DNA from: Dictyobacter vulcani
GTDB taxonomy: Bacteria; Chloroflexota; Ktedonobacteria; Ktedonobacterales; Ktedonobacteraceae
NCBI RefSeq assembly: GCF_008974265.1
Contig: NZ_BKZW01000002.1
Location: forward strand, 744,001-808,000
DNA length: 64,000 bases
Direction of reading: 5' to 3'
This document shows positions 46,902-57,400 of the stretch, piece after piece (the first letter of the stretch is position 1; each line of letters begins with the position of its first letter). Below the pieces are notes generated by a model. It had not been told where the DNA came from and ran no database searches. It saw nothing but the letters and a program-made list of their open reading frames with translations. Made by a program: the position numbers and the translations under genes.

Positions 46902-49900
46902 GTGAGTATTGATCCACGCAAGAAGCAACTCGCAGACCTGACTCCGCAGCAGCGTGCGCTTCTTTTTCAGCGTTTGAAAGAAAAACAACAACAGGAACAA
47001 AAAGGAGCGCGGGAAACGATTCCTCTGCGTGCGCCTGGCGAAAAGACGTTTCCACTTTCCTTTGCTCAGCAGCGGCTCTGGTTTTTAGATCTTTTTGAAC
47101 CCGGGAGCCCACTCTATAATATTCCGCTGGCTCTGTGGCTGGATGGTCAATTTTCACTTGCCAGTTTGCAAAAAGCGCTGAATGCCCTTGTCATGCGCCA
47201 TGAAACGCTGCGTACGATCTTTCTCTCACGTGAGGGCGAACCACGGCAAGTCGTGGCGGCCCAGAGTACCGTGCCGCTGACAGTGATTGATTTCGCATCT
47301 TTCTCAGGAAGAGAGCGAGACAAAGAAGTATACACCCTCATCAAGCAGGAGGCCCATCTGGCCTTCAATCTGACGATTGGTCCACTGCTGCGTGTGCGCC
47401 TGTTGCGCCTGAGCGAGCAGGAAGCGATCCTGCTGTTAACCACGCACCACATTATCTCTGATGGCTGGTCTGGCAGTATTCTCCAGCGTGAATTTTTTCA
47501 GTTCCTCAATGCTTTCCACAACCAGACAACCCCAGACCTACCAGCGTTGCCCATACAGTACATCGATTTCGCCCTCTGGCAACGGGAATGGTTACAGTCT
47601 ACGCGGCTGGATACCCTGCTGAACTACTGGCAGAAGCAGCTAAGCGACCTACCGGTGTTACAATTGCCTTTTGATCGTGCGCGTGGGGTAGAGCAGACCT
47701 TTGCTGGCACCGCCCTTTCCGCGATGCTCTCTGAACAGAGTGTGGCAGCGCTTCAAGCCCTGGCCCAGCAAGAAGGCGCGACGCTTTTCATGGTCTTGCT
47801 GGCCGCCTTCTATGTCTTGCTTTTTGCCTATACCAGGCAAGAGAGCATCCCGATAGGCTCGTTAATTGCTAACCGCACGCGTGAAGAGACCGAGAATCTG
47901 ATTGGCTTTTTTGTGAATACGCTGGTCTTACGGGGCGATGTGAGCGGTGAACCGACGTTCCGCGAGCTTGTCAGGCGGGTGCGCGAAATGTGCTTCGATG
48001 CGTATGCCCACCAGGATCTACCGTTCGAGAAACTGGTCGAGGTCCTGCATCCAGAACGGAACCTGAGTCATTCACCACTCTTTCAGGTTTTATTTACCTT
48101 ACAAAATACCGGGGGGACGACGTTAGCGAAGACAGACCTGCAAGTGCATGCGCTGGAAACCGGGACCACGACCTCCAAGTTTGATCTGGCTCTCTTTATT
48201 TCTGAGCAAGCCCAGGGACTGAGAGCAGAGTTTGAATATAATACCGATCTCTTCGATGCAGCAACTGTGCAGAGTATGCTGGACCATTTTCAATCCCTGC
48301 TTGACAGTATCGCGGCCAATCCTGAGCTCTCGGTGAAAACGCTGCAATTGCTGACGGCAAAAGAACGTCAGCAGATCCTGGCCTGGAATCGTACGCAGCA
48401 GGATTATCCAGCAACTGCCACACTGCATCTGCTTTTCGAGGAGCGCGTGGTCCGAACTCCGACCGCGGTCGCCGTATGTTTCGAGGATCAGCGTTTAACT
48501 TATCAGCAACTGGATACGCGTGCCAATCAACTGGCACACTACTTACATAAGCAGCCAGGTATCCAGGCTGAAAGCTGCGTGGGCCTATGTGTCGAGCGTT
48601 CGCTGGATATGGTGATTGGACTGCTGGCGATCCTGAAAGCGGGCTGTGCCTATATTCCGCTTGATCCCAATTATCCCCAGGCGCGCATCGCCTATGTGCT
48701 TGAACATGCCCAGATCTCTGTTTTGTTGACACAGGAACCCCTGCTTGCACGCTTGCCAGCGTTTGCGGGTACTGCGTTGTGTGTGGATCAACTGGCGGCC
48801 AGCATTGAGGCCGAACCGGCGACGGCTCTGAATCTGCCGGTGCTGGCGGATAGTCTGGCCTATGTCATCTATACCTCTGGCTCGACCGGACTTCCCAAAG
48901 GTGTGCAGATTGTGCATCAGAATGTGGTGAACTTTTTGCATGCGATGCGCCAGCAGCCGGGACTCACGGACCAGGATGTACTGCTGGCGGTGACCAGTCT
49001 CTCATTTGATATTGCGGGCCTGGAAATGTTTCTGCCTTTGACGACAGGTGCGCGCCTGGTGATTGCCAGCCAGAGCGCCACGCGTGATGCCGAGGAACTG
49101 ATGGCGCTGCTGAGCCGGGAAACGGTGACGGTGATGCAGGCCACGCCCTCGACCTGGCGTTTATTGATTGATAGTGGCTGGCAGGGTGATGCTGGACTAA
49201 AGATACTTTGTGGTGGTGAGGCCTTGCCACAGGATCTGGCGAGTCAGCTCCTTGAGCGTTGCCAGAGTCTGTGGAACATGTATGGTCCAACTGAAACAAC
49301 GATCTGGTCCGCGCTGCAGCCGGTTGAAGCTGTCCATGGAGCAATTCCGATCGGGCAGCCAATTGCCAATACCCAGATATATATCCTCAACGAGCAACTG
49401 GAGCTGGTTCCCCTGGATATGCCTGGTGAACTGTATATTGGTGGTGATGGATTGAGTCGGGGCTATCTTGGTAAACCAGAGCTGACCGCCGAGCGTTTTT
49501 TGCCGGATGCCTTGAGTTCTGAGCCAGGACGACGCATCTACCGGACTGGAGATGTGGCGCGTTATCAGCGCGATGGAACACTGGTGTTCCTGGGACGTGT
49601 CGATCAGCAGGTCAAGGTGCGCGGGTATCGCATCGAGTTGCATGAAATTGAAGCGGTGCTGGCGCAACATCCTGGCGTCAAAGAAAATGTTGTGATTGTT
49701 CGTGAGGATATACCCGGTGAGAGCCAGTTAGTAGCTTACATGGTGGCGCAAGAAGATTATCAGGGGGAGAATGTCGGCGGTGGCTGGCAGGCGGAACAGG
49801 TTTCGCAGTGGCAGGAGGTCTGGGATAGTACCTATCATGAAGATGAGAGCAATTTTGATCCTGATTTGAATCTCAGTGGCTGGAAGAGCAGCTATACGCA

Positions 49901-52772
49901 GGAAGCTATTCCTGTGGCTGAGATGCAGGCCTGGGTCACTGCTACTGTGCGGCGCATCCTGGCTTTGAATCCTCAGCGTGTACTGGAGATCGGCTGTGGA
50001 ACAGGTTTGTTGCTCTATCGGGTTGCTCCTCATTGTGACTACTACTGTGGTGTCGATTTTTCTCCGAGTGCGCTGGCCAGCATTCAGCGCCAGCTGGATA
50101 AATGGGGCTGGTCGCAGGTCAAATTGCTCCAGCGTGCGGCCGATCAACTGATGGATCTGGAAACGGGCTCATTTGATACCATTATCCTGAACTCGGTGGC
50201 CCAGTATTTTCCAGGGGCCGCGTACTTTGTGCAGGTCCTGGAAGAGCTGACACGACTGGTCTCAACTGATGGACGCATCTTCCTGGGTGATCTGCGCAGC
50301 CTGCCCTTATTAGAAACATTCCAGACCGCCATCCAGCTCTATCAAGCCGATGAGAGCATGACACGCAGCGAATTACAGCGCCTGATTACCACGCATCTGG
50401 AGCAGGAAGAGGAACTCCTGTTTGATCCTACTATCTTCAGTTTGTTACAGCGCGCTCTTCCAGGTATCAGCTCGATCGAGATTCACTTGAAACGTGGTGA
50501 GGCTGTGAATGAAATTACGCAGTTCCGTTACGATGTGATTATCCAGATGGGCGAGCCGCAAGCCGATACCGTACCCATACAGTATATTAACTGGCCAGAG
50601 CGTAATCTTATGCCTGAAGAACTGCCAGCTTATCTGGCCGAGACAGATATTCCAGCGCTGGCTCTGCTGGATGTGCCCAATACGCGCTTACAGCAGGCCG
50701 TTCAGTCTGTCGCTCGTTTGCACACTGGGGATGATGCTGCGACGGTACAGGATGTGCGGACGGAGCTCCTGGCTCCGCTTGCTCCAGAGCACACATCTAT
50801 TGATCCTGAACGCTTCTGGATTTTAGCGGATACACATCCTTACCAGGTAGACCTGACCTGGGCGCAGTCTGGCAGGCTGGATGCCTACGATGTGTTGATC
50901 CAGAAAAAACAGTTGGGAACAGCGCTGGCATGGCCCAGACCAGTCCAACGGTCAGGGCACGAAACGATGAACTGGCAGGCTTATACAAATAATCCTTTGC
51001 AAAAGTCCAGATCGCGCAAGCTTATTCCAGAGGTACGCAGCCATCTGAAAGGACACCTGCCTGATTATATGCTGCCGGCCGCGTATGTCTTGCTGCCAGC
51101 GCTGCCCCTGACCCCGAATGGCAAGATTGATCGCCGAGCTTTACCGGTTCCCGGCCAGGATCGCCCGGAACTGACTGCCAGCTATACAGCTCCCCGGACG
51201 GTGGTAGAGCAGGAACTGGCGCTGATCTGGCAACAGGTGCTTGGTCTTGAGCGTGTTGGTATCCATGATAATTTCTTTGAACTTGGCGGTAACTCGTTGC
51301 TGATTATTCGTATCGTTGCCAGAGCCAATAAAGCGCATTTACCCATGACCGCCAAACAGGTCTTCAAGCATCAGACTATTGCCGAACTGGCGGCTACCGT
51401 CGGTTCGACGCAGATTATCGCGGAGCAAGGAGCCGTAACTGGTCCGACTCTGGCCGCGCCCGGACAACGCTATGTGCTGGATCCAGCCGTCTATCATCCC
51501 GAATATTATACGCTGGCCTATGCGATCTCTACTGAGAAACCGATGCAGGCGGACTATGTTCAAGAGGTGGTGCGCACGCTCTATGCCTATCATGATGCGC
51601 TACGCCTGCGCCGCTCATTCACCGATGTGCGCTTCGCCTTAGAGAGCATGGAAAGTACAGGGAATACACCATTCTGGCATATAGACCTTGCAGGTCTGTC
51701 CGAAGAAGAAGTCCAGACGCAGCAGCGTGCCCACTTGCAGGAGCAGCAATTGTCCTTTGATCTGGAGCATGGACCGCTCTTCAAAGTATTGCACTTTGAT
51801 CGCGGGGACCAACAGGAAAGTATGGTCCTGTTGCTGGCCCATTACCTTGTCGCTGATATTGAGTCCTGGCAGGTGTTGATTGGTGATTTTCTGGCTGGCT
51901 ATCAACTGGCCTCGCAGGACCAACCGATTCAATATCCACCTAAGCCGACCTCTTTTCAGCAATGGACGCAGCGTTTACAGACCTATGCTCAGAGCGAGGA
52001 GGCGGAGAAAGAATATCCGTACTGGCTGGCTGCCCAGAGTCGCCAGGTGGCTCGTCTGCCCCGTGACTATCCAGCCGGAGAGAATACGATAGCTTCTTCG
52101 CGGATCCTGGAGGTTCAGCTTTCAGCCGCCGAGACCGCTATCCTGTTGCACGAAGTTGTCCCGACCTATACCGCGCAGATGGACGCTATTTTGATGACGG
52201 CTCTGGCCTGGGCCTGCCAACAATGGACGGATCAGGATGCGATTATGGTTCGTCTGTTCAGCCATGGCCGGGAAGCCTTTTTTGATGATATGGATGTCTC
52301 ACGGACAGTTGGAGCTTTCGGCACGGATTTTCCGGTGGCAATCAGTCTGACAGGCACAGCGACGATAGAGACGGTGTTGCAACATGTTAAAACACAGTTG
52401 CAGTCGATCCCCAGACACGGCGTGGGCTATGGTATTTTACGCACCTATGGGCAGAGTCCAGATGCAGAGGTTCTGCGGAATTTACCTGGACCTGAAATAG
52501 TGGTGAATTATATCGGCAGCAACTTTTCCGATCCATCCCAACCCACCTTTCAGGTGCAGGGTCCCTTATCCGGACACTACCGGGATAGCCAGTCTGATCG
52601 CACGTATACCTTCCAGGTTACTGGCCGGGTTACCGCGGATCAGTTGATTATGCAATGGGACTATAGTGAAAACCTGCATGCCCGTGAGACTGTGGAGCGG
52701 GTTGCTCAGGCGACCATGGATGTCTTGGCGTTTCTGATCGCGTCGTGTGAGCGCTACCATAAAAAGAAATAG
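46902..52772 (+). CDS. NRPS module C-A-nMT-T-E-like (predicted N-methyl-Gly)
   Basis: A 1956-aa module starting at GTG 46902 behind AAGGAAGG. The N-terminal LTPQQRALLFQRLKEKQ helix is a docking or linker segment. C domain: HHIISDG near 181. A domain: TSGSTGLPKG near 656, code DILQLGMIW plus Lys, a glycine code. An N-methyltransferase is inserted between the A8 and A10 regions (VLEIGCGTGLLL near 1026). T domain: GGNSL near 1461, of the type that precedes epimerisation domains. The last 450 residues are epimerisation-like (SRTVGAFGTDFPV, VGYGILR, VNYIGS) but the catalytic motif reads HYLVADIESW instead of HHxxxDGxSW. Epimerising N-methyl-Gly would be pointless, in line with loss of activity. 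Lys-rich end. Confidence 0.95.
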   Translation: MSIDPRKKQLADLTPQQRALLFQRLKEKQQQEQKGARETIPLRAPGEKTFPLSFAQQRLWFLDLFEPGSPLYNIPLALWLDGQFSLASLQKALNALVMRHETLRTIFLSREGEPRQVVAAQSTVPLTVIDFASFSGRERDKEVYTLIKQEAHLAFNLTIGPLLRVRLLRLSEQEAILLLTTHHIISDGWSGSILQREFFQFLNAFHNQTTPDLPALPIQYIDFALWQREWLQSTRLDTLLNYWQKQLSDLPVLQLPFDRARGVEQTFAGTALSAMLSEQSVAALQALAQQEGATLFMVLLAAFYVLLFAYTRQESIPIGSLIANRTREETENLIGFFVNTLVLRGDVSGEPTFRELVRRVREMCFDAYAHQDLPFEKLVEVLHPERNLSHSPLFQVLFTLQNTGGTTLAKTDLQVHALETGTTTSKFDLALFISEQAQGLRAEFEYNTDLFDAATVQSMLDHFQSLLDSIAANPELSVKTLQLLTAKERQQILAWNRTQQDYPATATLHLLFEERVVRTPTAVAVCFEDQRLTYQQLDTRANQLAHYLHKQPGIQAESCVGLCVERSLDMVIGLLAILKAGCAYIPLDPNYPQARIAYVLEHAQISVLLTQEPLLARLPAFAGTALCVDQLAASIEAEPATALNLPVLADSLAYVIYTSGSTGLPKGVQIVHQNVVNFLHAMRQQPGLTDQDVLLAVTSLSFDIAGLEMFLPLTTGARLVIASQSATRDAEELMALLSRETVTVMQATPSTWRLLIDSGWQGDAGLKILCGGEALPQDLASQLLERCQSLWNMYGPTETTIWSALQPVEAVHGAIPIGQPIANTQIYILNEQLELVPLDMPGELYIGGDGLSRGYLGKPELTAERFLPDALSSEPGRRIYRTGDVARYQRDGTLVFLGRVDQQVKVRGYRIELHEIEAVLAQHPGVKENVVIVREDIPGESQLVAYMVAQEDYQGENVGGGWQAEQVSQWQEVWDSTYHEDESNFDPDLNLSGWKSSYTQEAIPVAEMQAWVTATVRRILALNPQRVLEIGCGTGLLLYRVAPHCDYYCGVDFSPSALASIQRQLDKWGWSQVKLLQRAADQLMDLETGSFDTIILNSVAQYFPGAAYFVQVLEELTRLVSTDGRIFLGDLRSLPLLETFQTAIQLYQADESMTRSELQRLITTHLEQEEELLFDPTIFSLLQRALPGISSIEIHLKRGEAVNEITQFRYDVIIQMGEPQADTVPIQYINWPERNLMPEELPAYLAETDIPALALLDVPNTRLQQAVQSVARLHTGDDAATVQDVRTELLAPLAPEHTSIDPERFWILADTHPYQVDLTWAQSGRLDAYDVLIQKKQLGTALAWPRPVQRSGHETMNWQAYTNNPLQKSRSRKLIPEVRSHLKGHLPDYMLPAAYVLLPALPLTPNGKIDRRALPVPGQDRPELTASYTAPRTVVEQELALIWQQVLGLERVGIHDNFFELGGNSLLIIRIVARANKAHLPMTAKQVFKHQTIAELAATVGSTQIIAEQGAVTGPTLAAPGQRYVLDPAVYHPEYYTLAYAISTEKPMQADYVQEVVRTLYAYHDALRLRRSFTDVRFALESMESTGNTPFWHIDLAGLSEEEVQTQQRAHLQEQQLSFDLEHGPLFKVLHFDRGDQQESMVLLLAHYLVADIESWQVLIGDFLAGYQLASQDQPIQYPPKPTSFQQWTQRLQTYAQSEEAEKEYPYWLAAQSRQVARLPRDYPAGENTIASSRILEVQLSAAETAILLHEVVPTYTAQMDAILMTALAWACQQWTDQDAIMVRLFSHGREAFFDDMDVSRTVGAFGTDFPVAISLTGTATIETVLQHVKTQLQSIPRHGVGYGILRTYGQSPDAEVLRNLPGPEIVVNYIGSNFSDPSQPTFQVQGPLSGHYRDSQSDRTYTFQVTGRVTADQLIMQWDYSENLHARETVERVAQATMDVLAFLIASCERYHKKK

Positions 52773-52792
52773 TGTGGGCATGCCTGATAACG

Positions 52793-53824
52793 CTATTTCG
52801 GGCCAGCTAAAGTATGGAGCTTAAAGAAGTTCCAGATGACCTGTTCTGTGGGCAGATTGCCAATCTTTGCCGGGACCGTATGTCCCTCGCCTTCCATGCG
52901 ATAGTGCATGATGGTTGCATTCTGATGGCAATCAGTCCAGCGGAATCCGGTGGCGTTCTTATCCTGGAAAAATTGTTCCGGCCCTTTGGTACAACCATTG
53001 CGTTTGGCCCACTCGCCAAGCCAGTCCTGTACCGCTGGTAATGGCCATTGGGGATTGACTTTGGCCGAGATGCCATTATATGGCACGATCGGATCAGCGC
53101 TCCCATGGATTTCCAGCATCGGGACCGCCCTTTGTGGATGGCAGCCCGCCTGCAAGGGATAATAATTACCGGAGATAGGGGCGACCGCGGCGATGCGGGT
53201 GGAGAGCTGGCAGGCAACAAAGCCGCTCATGCCACCTCCATTGGAAAAGCCGGTAGCATAGATACGCTGTGTGTCGACACAGAAATCTTTAGTGAGCTTG
53301 TCCAGCATATCGTTCATAAATACTGTTTCGTCGATATTGTAATCCAGGGGGCCGATGCTGGCCCACATTGGCATCTGACCATCATCTGGTAAACCCTGTG
53401 GATAGACCGCGATGAACTGTTCTTTATCGGCCAATTGCGAGAAGCCGGTGTCCTGTTCGGCTTCCTGTGCCGTGCCGCCATGGCCGTGAAAGATGATCAC
53501 CATCGGGACAGCTGTTTTGGCGCTATATTGTGCTGGCACATGGACCAGATAGGTGCGTGTATGTTGTCCACGTGAGGCGGCTGGATGGGCTGCTACGGCC
53601 TGATTCTCGGTTGTCCCAGCCTTGATCGGTGAAGGTTTTGCGCAGGTGTTTTTGTTGGATTGAGAAGCAGGTGTCGCTGTCATATTTGCTGTATCCTGTG
53701 AATTATTGTTTGTTGAAGGTTGCGTAACCTGTGTGGTACCTCCCGTGCAAGCCGTTGCCAGCAGACAACACAGACAAAGCGCGGCAACGAGCCAGGAGGA
53801 TTGGTTTTTTTGCATCCAAAGCAT
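52793..53824 (-). CDS. Secreted lipoprotein esterase (LpqC / PHB depolymerase-like)
   Basis: A 343-aa alpha/beta hydrolase. A signal peptide with lipobox LLATAC (about residues 17-25) and a Thr/Ser/Asn-rich linker indicate a membrane-anchored exported lipoprotein. The catalytic serine is in YATGFSNGGGMS, the acid in GSADPIVPYNG and the histidine in EGEGHTVP, as in the polyhydroxybutyrate depolymerase/feruloyl esterase LpqC family; the oxyanion region is IIFHGHGGT. The long upstream frame is unlikely to be translated: ATG 53824 follows AAAAGGA by five bases and starts the signal peptide. It is convergent with the methylating NRPS gene (20 bp apart). Being exported, it is a poor candidate for peptide release from the NRPS. 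Confidence 0.88.
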   Translation of the reverse strand: MLWMQKNQSSWLVAALCLCCLLATACTGGTTQVTQPSTNNNSQDTANMTATPASQSNKNTCAKPSPIKAGTTENQAVAAHPAASRGQHTRTYLVHVPAQYSAKTAVPMVIIFHGHGGTAQEAEQDTGFSQLADKEQFIAVYPQGLPDDGQMPMWASIGPLDYNIDETVFMNDMLDKLTKDFCVDTQRIYATGFSNGGGMSGFVACQLSTRIAAVAPISGNYYPLQAGCHPQRAVPMLEIHGSADPIVPYNGISAKVNPQWPLPAVQDWLGEWAKRNGCTKGPEQFFQDKNATGFRWTDCHQNATIMHYRMEGEGHTVPAKIGNLPTEQVIWNFFKLHTLAGPK

Positions 53825-54064
53825 AAAAATCCTTTTCTTGTATACATCATTGCAATAAAACATCTTTGTGTATCCAGAGCTTCTAAAGCTTATTGATATT
53901 ATAGCATGGAACTTTACAGAAATAATATCCTGAACTATAAAGATATATATTTTTAAGATATAGCACTTTCTAAAAATTTTGCTTACTATCATATTTGAAA
54001 TATAATTAACACATAGCTAGAATTATCTATGTTGATATCATAAATGGATACTCGGTTGTAAAAT

Positions 54065-54123
54065 TTTTTAGCGCTAAAAAGTAAAAATATTGTTAGCTGC
54101 TAAATATCGTGCTATTCTTAGCA
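54065..54123. promoter_or_regulatory. Cluster of three TTAGC/GCTAA dyads, possible operator
   Basis: A perfect 16-bp palindrome TTTTTAGCGCTAAAAA (54065-54080), TTAGCTGCTAA (54093-54103) and TGCTATTCTTAGCA (about 54110-54123) lie within 60 bp between divergent genes. Confidence 0.35.
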
Positions 54124-54246
54124 TGAAAAGTATTTTCGGGTCAGGTGTATGTATTTCATGCTATGTGCAGCTTATGTTTCTGGATTCTCGTGCCAGGAGA
54201 GCTCTAAGCCTTTGTCGAGTTGGCTAGTACATTGTCAAATTTCGTT

Positions 54247-54346
54247 TGGTGGGTTGTGCGCCCGCTACGCGAGCGGATGGGGGGAGATGTCGGGGGCACG
54301 GCCCCCGATCCCCCATTCAAGGGATTTTCCGTCCCTTGCATTCCCG
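54247..54346. repeat. REP-like hairpin block
   Basis: Successive hairpins CCGCT/AGCGG, GGGGGC/GCCCCC and AAGGGA/TCCCTT in about 100 bp of GC-rich DNA set in AT-rich surroundings. Different in detail from the 9992 and 36973 blocks. Confidence 0.5.
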
Positions 54347-54454
54347 CCTCGCCATCAAATGATATCTGACAGACTTATTAATCCACACGCAGGCACTGAG
54401 AAAAAAGCTTGTATATAATGTTGTCTAGCAGCAGAGTAAAGGGTATGTGTACGC

Positions 54455-57400
54455 ATGCAAGGTCAAATAGAGGATAAACCAACAGAGATGGTCGAGGATG
54501 CTGAGCAATATTTTTTTCCGCCCTCCTTTATGCAGGAAAGTCTCTGGGTTCTGAATCAGGTTGATGAAGCTAAATCAACCTATCATATATTAGGTGGATT
54601 CATTCTGCGTGGACCTGTAGATATGCAGGCCCTGCACCAGACGCTGGCGTTGATTGTTGAGCGCCATGAAATCTTGCGTACTTCATTCGTAGTTGCCGAT
54701 GATCAACTTATGCAGGCAATTGCACTTGAGCTGTCGATCCCGTTGCCGTTGATTGATATCTCTAGACTGAGCGAGCAAGCACAACAACAAGAAATACAGC
54801 AGTTGCAACAGGATTTATCACAGGAAATACTGGAACTTGATCAGGCTCCCTTGTTTAAAATGATTGTGCTTAACATACGTGATGACGAGCATCTCTTCCT
54901 TTTTGTGATCCACCATATTATTATTGATGGTGTCTCTTATCAGGTTTTCTATGATGAATTTATGGAGATTTATGCTGCTCTGCGCTCGGGCCGAGAGCCA
55001 GTGCTTCCAACGTTAACGTTGCAATATGCTGACTATGCCGTCTGGCAGCGCGAAATGCTCCAGGGTGAGGATGCGCAATCCTTGCTCGATTACTGGCAAC
55101 AACAACTGGCCGCTATGCCAGCCTTATTAGAGTTACCAACCGACTATCCCCGGCCTGCTGTCCAGACGCATAAAGGAGCAGAGCAAACCTTCCAGGTGTC
55201 TGATGAATTGCTTGGGCGCCTACAAGAACTTGCGCGCATAACAGGTACGACCCTGTTCATGGTACTCCTGAGTGGCTTTGCTGTTCTGCTCAACTATTAC
55301 AGTGGGCAGGACGATATTGTGATTGGGACCCCGGCTTCGCTGCGTACCCGCAGCGAATTTGAAGCCTTAATTGGACCCTTTCTAACGACCTTGCTCTTAC
55401 GGGCGGATCTCGCGCAAGATCCAACTTTTCATGATCTGCTCATGCGGATGCGCACCGTCTGTATTGAGGCCTATAGTCATCAGGATATGCCATTTGAATA
55501 CCTGATAGAGGCTTTAAAACCTGAAAGAAGCACGAGTTATAATCCCCTTTTCCAGGTCTTTTTCGCCTTTAACAATTTTATTCATACTTCCCCATCTACC
55601 GGACATTCTACTCATAAATATACAGATATTGGGTCTCAGACGGCTCGTTTTGATCTTTCCTGTGATTTTGTGTTGTTTGCTCAGAAACTCAGCTATATCC
55701 TGGAATATAATACCAGCCTCTTTAGCAACGAAACTATTCTGCGCATCGGCCAGCATTTCCTGAACTTACTCACATGCATTGCGACTGATCATGAGCAGCG
55801 ACTCTCACAGCTTGTACTCCTCAGTGAGCAGGAACGTAGCACGCTGATGGTAGATTTCAATTCAACGTATGCGGTTTATGATCAGAATATCTGCTTGCAT
55901 GAACTGTTTGAAGCTCAGGTAGCTCGTGTCCCACATGTCAAAGCGCTAAGTTGCGATGGTCGATCCCTTACCTATGCCGAGCTTGATGAGCGTGCGAACC
56001 GCGTGGCGGCATACTTACGCCGCCAGGACATCAAGCCGGAAGCGTTGATTGGCGTCTGTCTGGCGCGTTCAGAAGCGTTTGTGATTAGTATCCTGGGTAT
56101 CCTGAAAGCCGGAGCTGCGTATATTCCGCTTGATCCAGAGTATCCTGCTGAACGGCTTGGTTTTATCATTCAGGATGCACACGTGCAGGCACTATTGACC
56201 GGTGCTGATGAGCAGCAGGTTTTGCCGACTTTTGCAGGACCAGTCTTTCTGCTGGCAGATGTGCTGGCTGGACTTGATTATGATCCAATGGCAGCCCGCC
56301 AACGTGTCTCTGCCGATAATCTGGCCTATGTGCTGTATACTTCTGGTTCCACGGGCCGTCCAAAGGGGATTCAGATCAGCCATCGGGCTGTGAGCAACTT
56401 TATCATGTCTATGCAGAGGCAACCTGGCTATACCGAGCAGGATATCTTGCTTGCCGTGACCAGTTTTTCTTTTGATATTTCGGGACTCGAACTATTCCTG
56501 CCGTTGCTGACAGGTGGGCGGTTGGAATTGGCTACCCGTGAAGTGATACTGGATAGCCAGTTACTGTGGCAACTACTTCAGCAGAGCGGCGCGACCGTCA
56601 TGCAGGCCACCCCGGTTACCTGGCGCATGTTGCTCTTGAATGAAGAGGTACAGCTTTCCGGCTTAAAGGTGCTGTGTGGAGGAGAAGCTCTCTCGCTTGA
56701 TCTGGCTCAGTCTCTTCTGGCTCGCGGTGCCGATCTCTGGAATATGTATGGACCAACCGAAACCACCATCTGGTCCCTGCTCCAACATGTGCAACTCCCA
56801 CTTGACGACCGTGCGGTTGTCTCTATCGGTGCGCCGATCGCCAATACGCAGATCTATATCCTGGATGCCCATGATCACATGTTGCCAGTAGGAATTTCAG
56901 GTGAACTCGTGATCGGAGGGGATGGCCTGGCGCGTGGCTACTTCCAACGTCCAGATCTGACCTCCGAACGTTTTATCCCGGATCCCTTTAGTCAGCGGCC
57001 CGGTGCGCGCCTCTATCGGACCGGTGATCGTGCCCGCTGGCTCAATAACGGTACTATCGAGTTTCTTGGACGCCTGGATACCCAGATCAAATTGCGTGGC
57101 TTCCGGATCGAGTTAGGTGAGATCGAAGCCCTTCTGGATCAGCATGCCGCCATACGTTCCAGCATTGTCCTTTTACGGGAGAACAAACAAGGCCAGCCAC
57201 AACTGGTTGCATATGTGATACCACACCAGGAGCCGCCTCGTGTAGAAGAACTCAGAGTGTATCTACAGACCTCTTTACCTGACTACATGGTTCCAACAAT
57301 ATTTACATTCATCGATACATTTCCCTTAACCCCGAATGGTAAAATAGATCGCAAGCAACTTCCGCTTCCTGAAGATGTAGTCAATACGCAGCGCGAGATC

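Larger units (their letters stand above)
53825..54454. other. AT-rich intergenic region with dyads and hairpins
   Basis: 630 bp between the divergent esterase and NRPS genes. The left half is AT-rich and contains three TTAGC-type dyads (54065-54123). The right half holds a GC-rich REP-like hairpin block (54247-54346). A TATAAT at 54414-54419 could be the -10 of the NRPS gene, but no good -35 is seen. Confidence 0.5.

Noticed and set aside
52793..53824. The LpqC-like esterase as the NRPS release enzyme
   Set aside because: It has a signal peptide and lipobox and so acts outside the cytoplasm, and it belongs to the PHB depolymerase group, not type I or II thioesterases.
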